In this document: positions 45,982 to 55,158 of the stretch, piece after piece | Layout: each line of letters begins with the position of its first letter | How positions within the stretch are numbered: the first letter of the stretch is position 1 | From: JAHBNG01 sp039028975 | GTDB taxonomy: Bacteria > Chloroflexota > Anaerolineae > Caldilineales > Caldilineaceae | Length of the DNA: 64,000 nt | Direction: 5' to 3' | Assembly: GCA_039028975.1 (NCBI GenBank) | Contig: JBCCHB010000029.1 | Span: forward strand, 1-64,000 | The notes under the pieces: model-generated | Told to the model about the DNA's origin: nothing | Database searches by the model: none | The model's input: the letters and a program-made list of their open reading frames with translations, nothing else | Position numbers and translations under genes: made by a program

Positions 45982-46586
45982 CTGGCAACAGTAGAATAGA
46001 TAGGCCCGCTAGATGTCAGTTGACTTGTATAGAAGGACATCTTTCGAAAGAGCCAAATACTCTCTTCCAACGTTTTTTTACTCTCTACGTTCTCTTTTGT
46101 TACACCCTCTAACCTAACCTTCGGTACAATCTGGCCAACTATCCGTTGTGCGTGAATAGGCTGTCTTTTCCTCAGACGTCCCAATGTAATGTGAGGAGAA
46201 AATGGCTTAGCATCTGGTCTAATGCCTGCTCGTTGAGTGACCTTTTCAACTTGGGATTGGAGTCGTAACAGAGCATCTGATAGGACTATACCAGCCCAAA
46301 TGACGTTAGGCCTTTTCAAATTAGGGAATGCTCCCAAAGAGCCAAATGCAAATGGTATAAGTGCAGTTTTCGTGGCAATTGGGCCCAACTGAGCGGAAAT
46401 ATTTCTTCTCTGTTCAGAAGAAATATTTCCAAAAAAACGTAGCGTGAGATGCATCTTATCAGGTTGTACCCAACGCACAGCATTTGGCAGGCTATGCTCT
46501 TCTAGTTCATATTGAAACCCCTGTTGGGTGCTTGCCAGGTATTCAGTGACTTTTGGAGACAAAAGCAGACAAATGAACGAGCGCAT
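45954..46586 (-). CDS. thpR: RNA 2',3'-cyclic phosphodiesterase (2'-5' RNA ligase family)
   Basis: This 210-residue cytosolic protein has the two H-x-T/[ST]-x motifs of the 2H phosphoesterase fold, H-L-T-L in K-M-H-L-T-L-R-F-F-G and H-I-T-L in S-P-H-I-T-L-G-R. It opens 2',3'-cyclic phosphates on RNA. The frame is open much further upstream, but that part runs through an R1 repeat (46641-46724) and lacks similarity, so the ATG at 46586 beginning M-R-S-F-I-C is chosen. A G-rich stretch about 12 bases upstream could bind ribosomes. Its 3' end overlaps the Amt gene. Confidence 0.88.
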   Translation of the reverse strand: MRSFICLLLSPKVTEYLASTQQGFQYELEEHSLPNAVRWVQPDKMHLTLRFFGNISSEQRRNISAQLGPIATKTALIPFAFGSLGAFPNLKRPNVIWAGIVLSDALLRLQSQVEKVTQRAGIRPDAKPFSPHITLGRLRKRQPIHAQRIVGQIVPKVRLEGVTKENVESKKTLEESIWLFRKMSFYTSQLTSSGPIYSTVASYSLSGSRG

Positions 46587-46640
46587 CGGCCAAGAATTCC
46601 CCCATTCGTATGATATTCGATGGGCACAATAGCTGTATAC

Positions 46641-46724
46641 TATACTGTGGTCGTTTTGAAAACGGGTGTTTTCTGAAGCGCTATGAGAGAGAGCAATCAC
46701 CTTTTTCAAACGGAGCTGAGTATA
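46641..46724. repeat. R1 hairpin element, copy 3 (84 bp, inverted orientation)
   Basis: It starts TATACTGTGGTCGTTTTG and ends CAAACGGAGCTGAGTATA, the reverse complement of copies 1 and 4. It lies between the divergent thpR and receiver-DHp genes. An open frame accidentally runs through it into thpR. The ends are well conserved; the interior differs. Confidence 0.82.
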
Positions 46725-46783
46725 GGATTTGGTAACCATAAACTGAGCACAGTTATGGCAATAGTAAGCAGGTTAGGAATTTT

Positions 46784-47419
46784 ATGACAACAGAGGCAAG
46801 CAAAGCAAACATAATGATTGTAGATGATGCTCGGGAGACCTTACAATTACTTTCTCGAATGTTATACAAACATGGATATGACGTTAGACCATGCGATGAT
46901 GGCCAAACGGCGCTGAGTAGTGCAAATAGTGCACCGCCTGATCTGGCCTTAATCGATGTCAGTATGTCTGGCCTTAATGGCTATGAGCTATGTCGGCTGT
47001 TGAAAAAGAATCCTGCCACCAAAGATGTACCAGTTCTCTTTATCAGCGCGTTAAATGACATTCGGAATAAGATAAAGGGATTTGAGGTAGGCGGAGTCGA
47101 CTACATCACCAAGCCATTCCAATTCCAGGACGTTCTGGCCCGTATTAAGGTCCATTTAGAGCTGAGCCAACGCCTTCGTGAACTAACAGTAGGATGGGAC
47201 CAAGAAAAGCTCTATCGTGAAACCATTGCCCAGATCAATGACGAAGCGTTGCATCACGTAGTTCATGACATTCGCAATCCCTTACATATCATTGCCCTTA
47301 ATCTAAGTCTGGTTAACAAGCATTTGTCTACGCCCAACGAACGAGTACAAGGCTATTTGGCTAGTATTGAGCAAAACCTAGATACAGTTAATCGAATAAT
47401 AGGGGATTGCGTTGTATAG
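46784..47419 (+). CDS. response regulator receiver fused to a DHp (HisKA-like) helix pair without an ATPase domain
   Basis: The protein has 211 residues. The receiver domain (about 8-125) has acidic residues D14-D15, phosphoacceptor D58, S88 and K110-P111. A helix follows, and then an H-box H161-D-I-R-N-P-L with the usual two-helix length, but the protein stops before any N, G1 or G2 box. The next gene is on the opposite strand, so no ATPase domain is supplied in cis. It may be a phosphorelay intermediate like Spo0B, or a kinase that lost its catalytic domain. It starts at ATG with TAGGA five bases upstream. Confidence 0.82.
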   Translation: MTTEASKANIMIVDDARETLQLLSRMLYKHGYDVRPCDDGQTALSSANSAPPDLALIDVSMSGLNGYELCRLLKKNPATKDVPVLFISALNDIRNKIKGFEVGGVDYITKPFQFQDVLARIKVHLELSQRLRELTVGWDQEKLYRETIAQINDEALHHVVHDIRNPLHIIALNLSLVNKHLSTPNERVQGYLASIEQNLDTVNRIIGDCVV

Positions 47420-47498
47420 CATAACGGTGGAGAATCCAATTCACCCCCGTTTGAGTGTTCACCTAAGCAAGGCAAATTGAGCCACATTTAAAATTTTT

Positions 47499-48584
47499 CT
47501 ATCTGCGCTCTAAAAACGAACGCCAACCTGCCAACAGTAAGTCGTTTTGAGCCGCAGAACCGATGCTAATGCGAATACACCCCGCTAGTTCCTGATAAGG
47601 TGCTAGGTTATTGATAAGAATACGGTGCTCCTTTTTCAGGTAATCGGTCAATTCTGAGGCTTCCTTTCCTACGCGAATGAGAAGGAAATTTGTACCGCTA
47701 GGAAAGACTGTTGTTCCTTCTAAATCATCTATGGCCTCGGCTAGTCGTTCCCTCTCCTCTACAATCTGTTTAGTGTAGTCCGCTATATAGCCAGGATTAT
47801 CCAGAACGACCTGCGCAGCGATCTCACTAAAGTGATTAAGAATAAAAGAGCTGACAAGCTTCATGAATTCTTTAGCAAGTACCTCGGAAGTGATGGCGTA
47901 GCCAATTCGTACGCCAGCCATAGCTAAGGCCTTACTGAACGTTCGCCCTAAAACAACATTATCGAATTCATTAACCAAAGATGTCATATCCCTGTAGCTA
48001 AATTGGGCATAAGCTTCATCAACGAACAACAAACAACCACATCCTGCGGCAAGGCGCGCTACGTCGGACAGATCATATACGGTACCAGTTGGATTATTCG
48101 GTGCACAAATGACAACCATCTTGGCTTGGTGATTCTGGGCCGTCTGGATCAACTCATCGACAGGTAAGGCAAAGCCACCCGCCTCATCAAGTGGTACAAA
48201 GTGGGTATGGCTTCCCTGCAATCCGGCAGTCAACTTATAACGAAGATAGGTAGGTGAGGGCATGACGACGTGATCACCTGCGGCCAAAACAGCCGAAAAA
48301 ACGAGCTGGATCAGAGCAGAGGAACTTGGGGTAACAACCACTTGTTTATCAGAGAGACCGTGGAATTCAGCGATCTTGCCAATCACGGTATAAGGGCGAA
48401 ACTCAGTGTAATCAGACCATTTTCGTTCCGCTAGTCTCGCCAATATCTCAGTGCGAATTGACTCTGGTAGATCAAATGGATGCTCATTCCACTGTAAGCG
48501 ATGAGCAACACCATCAAATTCAAAACGCCCGATCTCCCTTTGACTTCGGACCTCAGGACGCAGAAAATCAAGCACATTAGTCAT
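47499..48584 (-). CDS. class I/II aminotransferase, histidinol-phosphate aminotransferase-like
   Basis: This 361-residue PLP enzyme has P-N-N-P-T-G-T-V, F-V-D-E-A-Y-A and the Schiff-base lysine in R-T-F-S-K-A-L-A-M-A-G, followed by R-I-G-Y-A. Length and motifs fit HisC and relatives (including CobD-like enzymes). It is not near other histidine genes, so the substrate is uncertain and I give no symbol. Its ATG overlaps the stop region of the upstream metalloprotease by 8 bases (ATGACTAA), suggesting translational coupling. Confidence 0.85.
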   Translation of the reverse strand: MTNVLDFLRPEVRSQREIGRFEFDGVAHRLQWNEHPFDLPESIRTEILARLAERKWSDYTEFRPYTVIGKIAEFHGLSDKQVVVTPSSSALIQLVFSAVLAAGDHVVMPSPTYLRYKLTAGLQGSHTHFVPLDEAGGFALPVDELIQTAQNHQAKMVVICAPNNPTGTVYDLSDVARLAAGCGCLLFVDEAYAQFSYRDMTSLVNEFDNVVLGRTFSKALAMAGVRIGYAITSEVLAKEFMKLVSSFILNHFSEIAAQVVLDNPGYIADYTKQIVEERERLAEAIDDLEGTTVFPSGTNFLLIRVGKEASELTDYLKKEHRILINNLAPYQELAGCIRISIGSAAQNDLLLAGWRSFLERR

Positions 48585-49656
48585 TTCTTGTCACCTTTAT
48601 CTTATAAGCGCCACCTTGGGACTTGCTAAAGTGACGTACCTTAAGCGTATACTCCCCCGAACGCAAAACCTTGGAAATCTTAGCGTTTAGCCCACGCCCT
48701 GAATCATCATCCTCGGCTATCAGGCGGGTCTTATCGTCTGGGCCATAGAGTGCCAGGGATACATCGGTCTTACCAACTGTTTCAATGGTATACCCCCCCG
48801 ACATTTTGACAGGAAAGATATAGTCATCCACCTCGCCATGCTCCTCAATCGCCCCTTCAATTGCCTCTCCATCCACAACAATCTCATTCTTGGCTCGAGT
48901 CTCATAAGGGTATTGTTCAGCAATAAACTTTTTGTCTAGCTCCGAAAGTGTCTTATTCCAACCGATTTCGAAGTCATTGGTGGTAAAGCGGTTTTCAACA
49001 GGGTAGAGCATAATCGAATCGGCATCAAACTGAGTATACTGGGTATTTTCCTTGCTATAGGCTAGAAAGAGGTTTCGATCTGTTTGAGCGCGAGACCAAT
49101 AATTGGGCGGACCACTATAGTACCGATAAACGGCCTCTTTATCCCACGGGATATTGACCATTGGGTTTTGATGTTCATGAATCAGTCCTAAGGCGTGCCC
49201 AAACTCATGCAAGACTACGCGCAGCATCTCTGATTCAGACGTGGTTGGCTGAAGCCAACCGTAGTTCATGGTTGGCTTACGGCGAGGTACCAGAAGAGCA
49301 TCTGTACCAATGTAGGACCACGAACCGGTTTGTTGAAAGGAGATCCGAATCTCAGAGCTACTGTCGTTGGTCACTTGAAATTGGATATTGGCGTACTTGC
49401 TCCACTCAGGAAAGATTGCCTCAACCTTGCGGTGAATTTGCGGATCCCCGTCCATAAAGTAGACGCGCAGAGTTCGGCCGACTTTCCAACGTTTGTTCAC
49501 TTCAAGCGCCCCTCGATCTAGATAGCTTATACCTTTTTCCTCCCTGGCAACTTGATCGGCCAATTTGCGAAGCTCGTCTGGCAGCACACGGTCAATACAG
49601 GTATATGGGCTCAATTCCAGGAAATTTTCCTCAGTTGAAGAGGTGGATTCAACCAT
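48577..49656 (-). CDS. astacin-like (M12A) zinc metalloprotease with C-terminal PPC-like domain
   Basis: The 359-residue protein has the zinc motif H150-E-F-G-H154 with third ligand H160 (G-L-I-H-E-H) and a Met-turn S-I-M-L-Y-P about 60 residues later, as in astacins. The last 100 residues resemble a pre-peptidase C-terminal beta-sandwich (G-E-V-D-D-Y-I-F ... G-E-Y-T-L-K-V). No signal peptide or propeptide is visible, which is unusual for the family, so it may act inside the cell or leave by another route. It overlaps the aminotransferase gene at its 3' end. A purine-rich site AAGGGAAG precedes the ATG. Confidence 0.85.
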   Translation of the reverse strand: MVESTSSTEENFLELSPYTCIDRVLPDELRKLADQVAREEKGISYLDRGALEVNKRWKVGRTLRVYFMDGDPQIHRKVEAIFPEWSKYANIQFQVTNDSSSEIRISFQQTGSWSYIGTDALLVPRRKPTMNYGWLQPTTSESEMLRVVLHEFGHALGLIHEHQNPMVNIPWDKEAVYRYYSGPPNYWSRAQTDRNLFLAYSKENTQYTQFDADSIMLYPVENRFTTNDFEIGWNKTLSELDKKFIAEQYPYETRAKNEIVVDGEAIEGAIEEHGEVDDYIFPVKMSGGYTIETVGKTDVSLALYGPDDKTRLIAEDDDSGRGLNAKISKVLRSGEYTLKVRHFSKSQGGAYKIKVTRND

Positions 49657-49918
49657 AAATTCGCGCTTCCCTTTCAGTTTCTTCAGTTCATTTCATACCA
49701 TTGATTCGATTATAATGGGCCTTTGTCATTCACGCAATCAAAGTAAGGTATCATAGCAATTTCACCGTGACACTGTTCTGCGATACAATGAAGACAAAAT
49801 ATTTAAGAACGAGAATTAAATAACTTAAACATTCGAAGGGGCTAAACCCGAATGAAACGAGCAAGTTATTTGTGACTCATTCCTTAACCTTACTTCCTAA
49901 CCAAAATGAGAGAGCCAG

Positions 49919-51502
49919 ATGAGCGGAATTTTACTGCCAGGTCAAGAAAATCAACCCCAGCCAGATGCTGGAGAACAACCCTCGCAAGAGGGTAGCGGAC
50001 TTATACTGCCCAGCGGGTACAGTAGCACAAAGGAGAAACCTGCCCCCAAAGAAGTGCAAGCTACGCCAGAACCTTCGCCTTCTCAGTCCGCGCCCCAACC
50101 TCCGGAACCAGGCAATAGGCAACCCCAACAGCCCCAAATGGATCTCACCTATCCGCCTTCGGGTGCCCAGGTACAATGTCCCAATTGTGGGACAGCATAC
50201 ACAACGCCCATATTTACCATTATTGATCTGGGGGCAGACCCAATGTTAAAGGGCCCTCTGCTGGGTGGACAGATCAATACTGCTACCTGCCCATCATGTA
50301 ATGCCTCAGGGCAATTATCGGTTCCGTTGATGCTCCACGTTCCGGAAGAAGAATTTTTAGCGGTTTATGTACCTCAGGGTGGGGGCCTGGGTGATCTTCA
50401 GGGGCAGAAGGTTATTGGCGATCTGACTCAAGCCTTAATGCGTAATACACCGAAGGAAGAGCGCAAAGGCTATATGCTCCAACCGCAGCAATTTATAGAT
50501 TGGAACCGACTGCTAGAAAAGGTTTGGGGATTTGACGGAGTCACCCCGGAGATGTTGCGAAGACAGCGAGAGCAGAGTACGCTCATGCAAAGTCTATTGC
50601 GAATTGGTAATGATGATTCTGCCTTAAAAATAGCAGTAGAACGTAGCAGCCAATTAATCGATCGAGATTTCTTTGGGCTGTTAGAGCAGTTAGCAATGAA
50701 CATGGGAAGTCAGGGTCAATCCCAAGCAGCCCAGGGTATACTGGTCCTCTATGAAAAATTGTTGACTATGAGTGATGCAGGCAAAGAAATAGCCGTTCTG
50801 CGAGAAAAAATCCAAGGCATATTGGGGCAAATCACGTCGCAAACGACCCGCTCCGAACTCCTAGACCTGATTCTCAGTGTCTGGAAAGACAATGATGAGG
50901 AAGATGGCGATCAAATCGTCAATGCAGTTGTGATGCAGGTCGGCCAGGCATTCGATTACGAATTTCTGATGGAGTTAGCAAGTCGTATCGAAAAGGCGTC
51001 CGAAGATGAAAAAGAAAAACTTAGTGAGCTACGAGAGTTAATATTAGCTCTTCAGGAGCAACAGAAGCAGGGCCAGGAAGCGATGGTACAGCAGCTCCAG
51101 GCTATTCTTCAAGAAGTACTTCAAGCACCTGATACAGAAGCAGCATTAAGGCAACACGCTCAATATATTGATGAAAATTTCTTGGGCATTTTGGGGGCGA
51201 ATATCCAAGCTGCACAACAGAAAAACGCAGGGGCGGCGGTTCAGCGCCTCCAATCTGTATACCAGCAAGCAGTAACCATCTTCCAAGAAAAGCTTCCCCC
51301 TGAAGTGCGACTCATTCAGGAACTGATGGCTGCGCCGGATTCGGGTTCCGTGCGTAAGCTGTTGAAAGAAAATCGCTCACTGGTAACGAAAGATCTTGTG
51401 GATAATATGTCCCTTCTGGAGAATCAGATGAGGGAAGCCGATCGCCCCGATCAGGCCGACCAAATAAAATCCCTACGTGGACAAGTTGCATTAATGGTGT
51501 GA
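49919..51502 (+). CDS. CpXC-domain protein with long helical region
   Basis: The protein has 527 residues. A Gln/Pro-rich N-terminus (1-80) precedes a CpXC domain with two cysteine pairs, C87-P-N-C90 and C124-P-S-C127, probably a zinc ribbon. Residues 200-527 are helical, acidic and Gln-rich with coiled-coil character. Function is unknown for the family; a scaffold or stress role is possible. The repeated motif (S/G)GxxLPSG in the N-terminus may be a short linear repeat. It starts at ATG after GAGAGAG. The HD hydrolase follows on the same strand. Confidence 0.75.
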   Translation: MSGILLPGQENQPQPDAGEQPSQEGSGLILPSGYSSTKEKPAPKEVQATPEPSPSQSAPQPPEPGNRQPQQPQMDLTYPPSGAQVQCPNCGTAYTTPIFTIIDLGADPMLKGPLLGGQINTATCPSCNASGQLSVPLMLHVPEEEFLAVYVPQGGGLGDLQGQKVIGDLTQALMRNTPKEERKGYMLQPQQFIDWNRLLEKVWGFDGVTPEMLRRQREQSTLMQSLLRIGNDDSALKIAVERSSQLIDRDFFGLLEQLAMNMGSQGQSQAAQGILVLYEKLLTMSDAGKEIAVLREKIQGILGQITSQTTRSELLDLILSVWKDNDEEDGDQIVNAVVMQVGQAFDYEFLMELASRIEKASEDEKEKLSELRELILALQEQQKQGQEAMVQQLQAILQEVLQAPDTEAALRQHAQYIDENFLGILGANIQAAQQKNAGAAVQRLQSVYQQAVTIFQEKLPPEVRLIQELMAAPDSGSVRKLLKENRSLVTKDLVDNMSLLENQMREADRPDQADQIKSLRGQVALMV

Positions 51503-51543
51503 GTGGAATAAAGTTGGGCCTGAGAGTAATCTGAGAATTGTAC

Positions 51544-52146
51544 ATGAGTATATATGCAGCGCTCGTCAATCTGCTGGGGCAGGCCAATCACCTGAAGATG
51601 TTGCCACGCACTGGATGGCTATTTGCTGGCGTTGCTCATCCTGAGTCCGTGGCTGACCATAGCTATGCCACGGCTCTACTTGTCCTCTGTTTAGGCGAAG
51701 CAATCAACCAATCTTGGGCAGAGGAATCGCTTGCAGCCCCCCTTGACTTGGGCTATGCCGTAAAGATAGCCTTAATCCACGATCTGGCTGAGGCCAAGCT
51801 AACCGATTTACCCAAACGAGCCACGGATCTAATCGGACAAGAGGTGAAACATCAGGCAGAAGAAGATGGGATGAAAGAGATTCTGGCTGGACTCCTGAAT
51901 GAGGATGATATGGTTCAATTATGGCAAGAGTATTGCCATGCCGCATCACCCGAGGCACGTCTTGTAAAAGATGCAGACAAGCTCGAGATGATTTACCAAG
52001 CATCCAGATACGAGAGGCAAGGCTTTACCGAATTATCTGACTTTTTTATTGCCCGACAGTGGAGCTATCGGGCAAGTGAACGGTTGTTTCGGCAAATTTG
52101 TCTACCCCGACAAGATGCCCCGAATACGGATGAGGAAGTTATATAG
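51544..52146 (+). CDS. HD-domain hydrolase, YfbR-like 5'-nucleotidase family
   Basis: This 200-residue cytosolic protein has the HD motif set: H in S-V-A-D-H-S-Y, H-D in A-L-I-H-D-L-A-E-A, and D in L-V-K-D-A-D-K-L-E. This is characteristic of YfbR/HDDC2-type phosphohydrolases acting on deoxynucleoside monophosphates. The ATG at 51544 is preferred to a TTG two codons earlier. Its end overlaps the start of the LCP gene by about 30 bases, so the two are probably translated from one message. Confidence 0.85.
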   Translation: MSIYAALVNLLGQANHLKMLPRTGWLFAGVAHPESVADHSYATALLVLCLGEAINQSWAEESLAAPLDLGYAVKIALIHDLAEAKLTDLPKRATDLIGQEVKHQAEEDGMKEILAGLLNEDDMVQLWQEYCHAASPEARLVKDADKLEMIYQASRYERQGFTELSDFFIARQWSYRASERLFRQICLPRQDAPNTDEEVI

Positions 52147-53416
52147 AATATTTAATCTTTTGGTCTTGCTGCTCTTCACTAGCTTGATGAGTAGATGTGC
52201 TTTGGCGCGATTTGGGGATCTACCAGCTTTTTACAAACCTATTGCCAATCTATCAGACCATACCGACAACAGATATAACGACAGCCTAGCCGATCCGGCC
52301 GTCAAGCGAGCAGATGATGGCGAGTCGCTGGCATTCATAGAACCCAAAGCGGGCGGACATTATTTACCTACCTGGGCGCTATCCAAATCCATAGTGGATG
52401 CACAGTCAGTTGCTAAGCATACGGCAACACCTATGCTACCCAGAGCAGCAGAAACAACAGCAGCGTCTAACGCTACCATCCGGCAGGAAACCACGGCTTC
52501 TGCCGCGCCGTTTGTACCACCTGTAGCGAAATCATCTGCAACGCCAACTGTGATTCCTGCTAACCCAAAGCGGAATCGGCTGAAGCAGACGACCAATATC
52601 TTGGTTTTAGGGAGTGACCGTCGCCCAACGGAGGCTAGTTGGCGTACAGATGTCATTATGCTTCTAGCCCTCGATTTTTCTACTGGCCAAGCTGGGGTTA
52701 TCTCATTGCCAAGAGATATCTACTTGGAAGAAATTCCCGGACATAGACCCAACCGGATTAATGTTGTTGATTATCTTGGTGAAAGAAATGGGTCGGGATC
52801 TGGACCGAAATTGCTTAGCCAAGTCTTAAGTGAGAACCTAGCACTCCCTATTCACCACTATATCCGTTTTGAGTTTGAATCTTTCAAAAAGGTTGTTGAT
52901 ACGCTTGGTGGTATCCAGCTCAGCGTTGATTGTGCCATCTACGATCAGATTGAAGATGAAAATGTCTTCATCAACTTAGGGCCAGGTACCCACACGCTGA
53001 ATGGTGAATTGGCTCTCTCTTATGTGCGTACCCGGCGACAGGGGGGTGATTTGGAGCGTGCTCGCCGCCAGCAGCGGTTTACTTGGGCGCTTCGCCAGCA
53101 ATTCCTTGAACAAAATTTGCTGGGTCAACTATCAACCCTCTACACAACTTTTGCTGATACAGTACAAAGTGATATTGGCCCCTTAGAGGCAATACCCCTT
53201 GTCCAATTTGCGCTCGATATTAAAGAGGAAGATGTTCACGGAATGGTGATCCATCCGCCAGCATTGATTAAACAAAGCTGGAAAAATAATATGTTCGTTT
53301 TCGAGGCCGATTGGCCCTTAATTGCTGAAACGCTGCCAACCGTTTTCGAGCGTCCCCCCTTTATGGTAACGAACACAGTTGGCCCAAGGGCTGATCAATC
53401 GATCTGTCCACGGTAA
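52115..53416 (+). CDS. LytR-CpsA-Psr (LCP) family protein 1
   Basis: The protein has 433 residues from ATG 52115; ATG 52130 is an alternative. An N-terminal hydrophobic helix anchors it, followed by a disordered Ala/Thr/Pro region to about residue 160. The LCP domain has L-V-L-G-S-D-R-R, R-T-D-V-I-M, S-L-P-R-D-I-Y, N-R-I-N and Y-V-R-T-R-R followed by R-R-Q-Q-R-F. LCP enzymes transfer lipid-linked glycopolymers to peptidoglycan outside the cell. It overlaps the HD hydrolase and is followed by an R2 repeat, then by a second LCP gene. Confidence 0.88.
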   Translation: MPRIRMRKLYRIFNLLVLLLFTSLMSRCALARFGDLPAFYKPIANLSDHTDNRYNDSLADPAVKRADDGESLAFIEPKAGGHYLPTWALSKSIVDAQSVAKHTATPMLPRAAETTAASNATIRQETTASAAPFVPPVAKSSATPTVIPANPKRNRLKQTTNILVLGSDRRPTEASWRTDVIMLLALDFSTGQAGVISLPRDIYLEEIPGHRPNRINVVDYLGERNGSGSGPKLLSQVLSENLALPIHHYIRFEFESFKKVVDTLGGIQLSVDCAIYDQIEDENVFINLGPGTHTLNGELALSYVRTRRQGGDLERARRQQRFTWALRQQFLEQNLLGQLSTLYTTFADTVQSDIGPLEAIPLVQFALDIKEEDVHGMVIHPPALIKQSWKNNMFVFEADWPLIAETLPTVFERPPFMVTNTVGPRADQSICPR

Positions 53417-53424
53417 AACAGCTG

Positions 53425-53535
53425 TATAGATGGTCAGCAACAGCTTGCTCCCATGAAGACGGGAATGCCGTCGCTTTTGGGAGTTATCCAGAATAGATTA
53501 GAACAAGAGCCGGGACAAGACTTTTCTGGCGAAAT
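53425..53535. repeat. R2 dispersed hairpin element, copy 3 (about 111 bp, inverted)
   Basis: It starts TATAGATGGTCAGCAAC and ends GGGACAAGACTTTTCTGGCG, the opposite orientation to copies 1 and 2. It has about 20 extra bases in the middle, shared with copy 4. It follows the stop of LCP protein 1 by 8 bases. Confidence 0.78.
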
Positions 53536-53678
53536 ACAAGGTTCTTCAAAAAATTAGTTACCCAGGTAGCCGTAAAAATAGCAATCTCTAATACGGCCCT
53601 ACCCGAGTGAATGGCGCAAGAGAATGCCAACTCGCGTACACTTAATTTTCTGGAAGGCCTAATAACCGATGAACCCCT

Positions 53679-54947
53679 ATGGATATCTGGTCACTTCTTG
53701 CAACACGTACGCCGCTTTTCCTCTCTGCCATTTTTCTAACTGCTTGTGGCATTTTAGACTTGCCATCATTGAATCTTAACTCGGCTCCAGTGGCTGGTGA
53801 TTCCCAAGCATCTAATACAACAATGTCGATTCAGGGGCCACATCCGCCCATGCAGCCTGAGCTTCCCAAACGACCGCCAACTCCCACAGCCCAACCACTG
53901 ATTCAGACCGCGCCAGTTGTCGATCAAGAGCGGGTTCCACTCTCGTACTATCTTTCAGCATCGGATCTAGACATGCCACCCGTCCCGCCGTCCTGGACAA
54001 ACACAGAGAATCTGCTGATATTAGGCACAGACAAGCGCGAGGGGGATCCAGTATGGCGAACAGATGTGATAATGGTCGTTGGGCTAGATGAAGAACAGGG
54101 GCGAGCGGCACTCTTTAGCATTCCGAGGGATCTGTATATCAATATACCTGGTAGTAGGCCCGCTCGTATCAATACGGTTGATTATCTCGGCGAAAGGATT
54201 CTTTGGGTAGAAGGAGGAGGGCCAGCGTTGCTCTCCCATGTGATTCAGCGGCATGTGGGTATTCCAACTCAAAAATGGGTTCGCCTAAACATGAATGGCA
54301 TTGTTGATCTGGTTGATGCCATTGGTGGCGTGACTGTTCATCTCGAATGTCCCTTATATGAGCCTATTCTGAATTTGACGACCAATCAGTGGGAGTATTT
54401 TACCTTACCAGCCGGAGATGTTGAATTGGATGGTGAGGATGCGGCATGGTTTACTCGGCTTCGCTTACACGGTAGTGATATTGGTCGATCCCAACGCCAA
54501 AGACAACTACTATGGGCCATACGCAATCAGGCCCTTAATACGAATCTATTGTTACGATTACCTGAATTGTGGAACGCATTTGGGAATATATATGAGACCG
54601 ATATTGGTCTATTTGAGATGATGCAAATGGCAGGGGCGGGCCTATCTTTAGGAGCAAATGATATTCATTCGGGAGGATTACGTCTTACCGATCTAGAAAC
54701 AGTTACAACAGAAGGGGGTGCTCAGGTATTGCGCATTGCCAACCCCGAGCAGATCTTAGCCATCGCTGAAAATGTTTGGCAGGCCCCCTCCGTTGCGGGG
54801 AGTATTCAAACTTCGGAGTCTTCAGAATCCGTTGTCTGCCCACCTGAACCAGTTGGGCCACCAGCGAATCCGTATGGTGAGCCGTCATCCAAAGCTACTG
54901 TAGAAGCGGCGAACGGACCAGAGGTAGAATCAGTTCAAGAGCCGTAA
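53679..54947 (+). CDS. LytR-CpsA-Psr (LCP) family lipoprotein 2
   Basis: The protein has 422 residues. The signal peptide ends in the lipobox F-L-T-A-C at residue about 23, so it should be lipid-anchored, unlike LCP 1, which has a plain helix. The LCP domain has L-I-L-G-T-D-K-R, R-T-D-V-I-M, S-I-P-R-D-L-Y, A-R-I-N and F-T-R-L-R followed by R-S-Q-R-Q-R. It probably has the same ligase role with a different anchoring. A site for ribosome binding is not obvious. An R2 repeat follows the stop. Confidence 0.87.
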   Translation: MDIWSLLATRTPLFLSAIFLTACGILDLPSLNLNSAPVAGDSQASNTTMSIQGPHPPMQPELPKRPPTPTAQPLIQTAPVVDQERVPLSYYLSASDLDMPPVPPSWTNTENLLILGTDKREGDPVWRTDVIMVVGLDEEQGRAALFSIPRDLYINIPGSRPARINTVDYLGERILWVEGGGPALLSHVIQRHVGIPTQKWVRLNMNGIVDLVDAIGGVTVHLECPLYEPILNLTTNQWEYFTLPAGDVELDGEDAAWFTRLRLHGSDIGRSQRQRQLLWAIRNQALNTNLLLRLPELWNAFGNIYETDIGLFEMMQMAGAGLSLGANDIHSGGLRLTDLETVTTEGGAQVLRIANPEQILAIAENVWQAPSVAGSIQTSESSESVVCPPEPVGPPANPYGEPSSKATVEAANGPEVESVQEP

Positions 54948-55045
54948 CGAATCCACGTTACTTATATTGGCGTCAAGATAAATATTTTCCATACTTCCCT
55001 TGGCTAGCTGGGAGGGCATGCAGAAAATCTTCTCTTAAAGACAAT

Positions 55046-55155
55046 TGATGGCCAGAAAAAGCTTGTTCCCGTGAAGAAAGGAATGTCCTACCTTCTAGGG
55101 AATTTCCATAGTGGATTTTTCAAAAGTCCGAATAAGACTTTTTTGGCGAAGCATA
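55046..55155. repeat. R2 dispersed hairpin element, copy 4 (110 bp, inverted)
   Basis: It starts TGATGGCCAGAAAAAGC and ends AGACTTTTTTGGCGAAGC. It fills the gap between the convergent LCP 2 and MFS genes and ends four bases before the MFS stop. In this place a hairpin could end transcription from both sides. Confidence 0.78.
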
Positions 55156-55158
55156 CCC

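Noticed and set aside
46587..46739. N-terminal extension of the thpR frame
   Set aside because: The extension is encoded largely by an R1 repeat and has no family similarity; the ATG at 46586 fits the family start.
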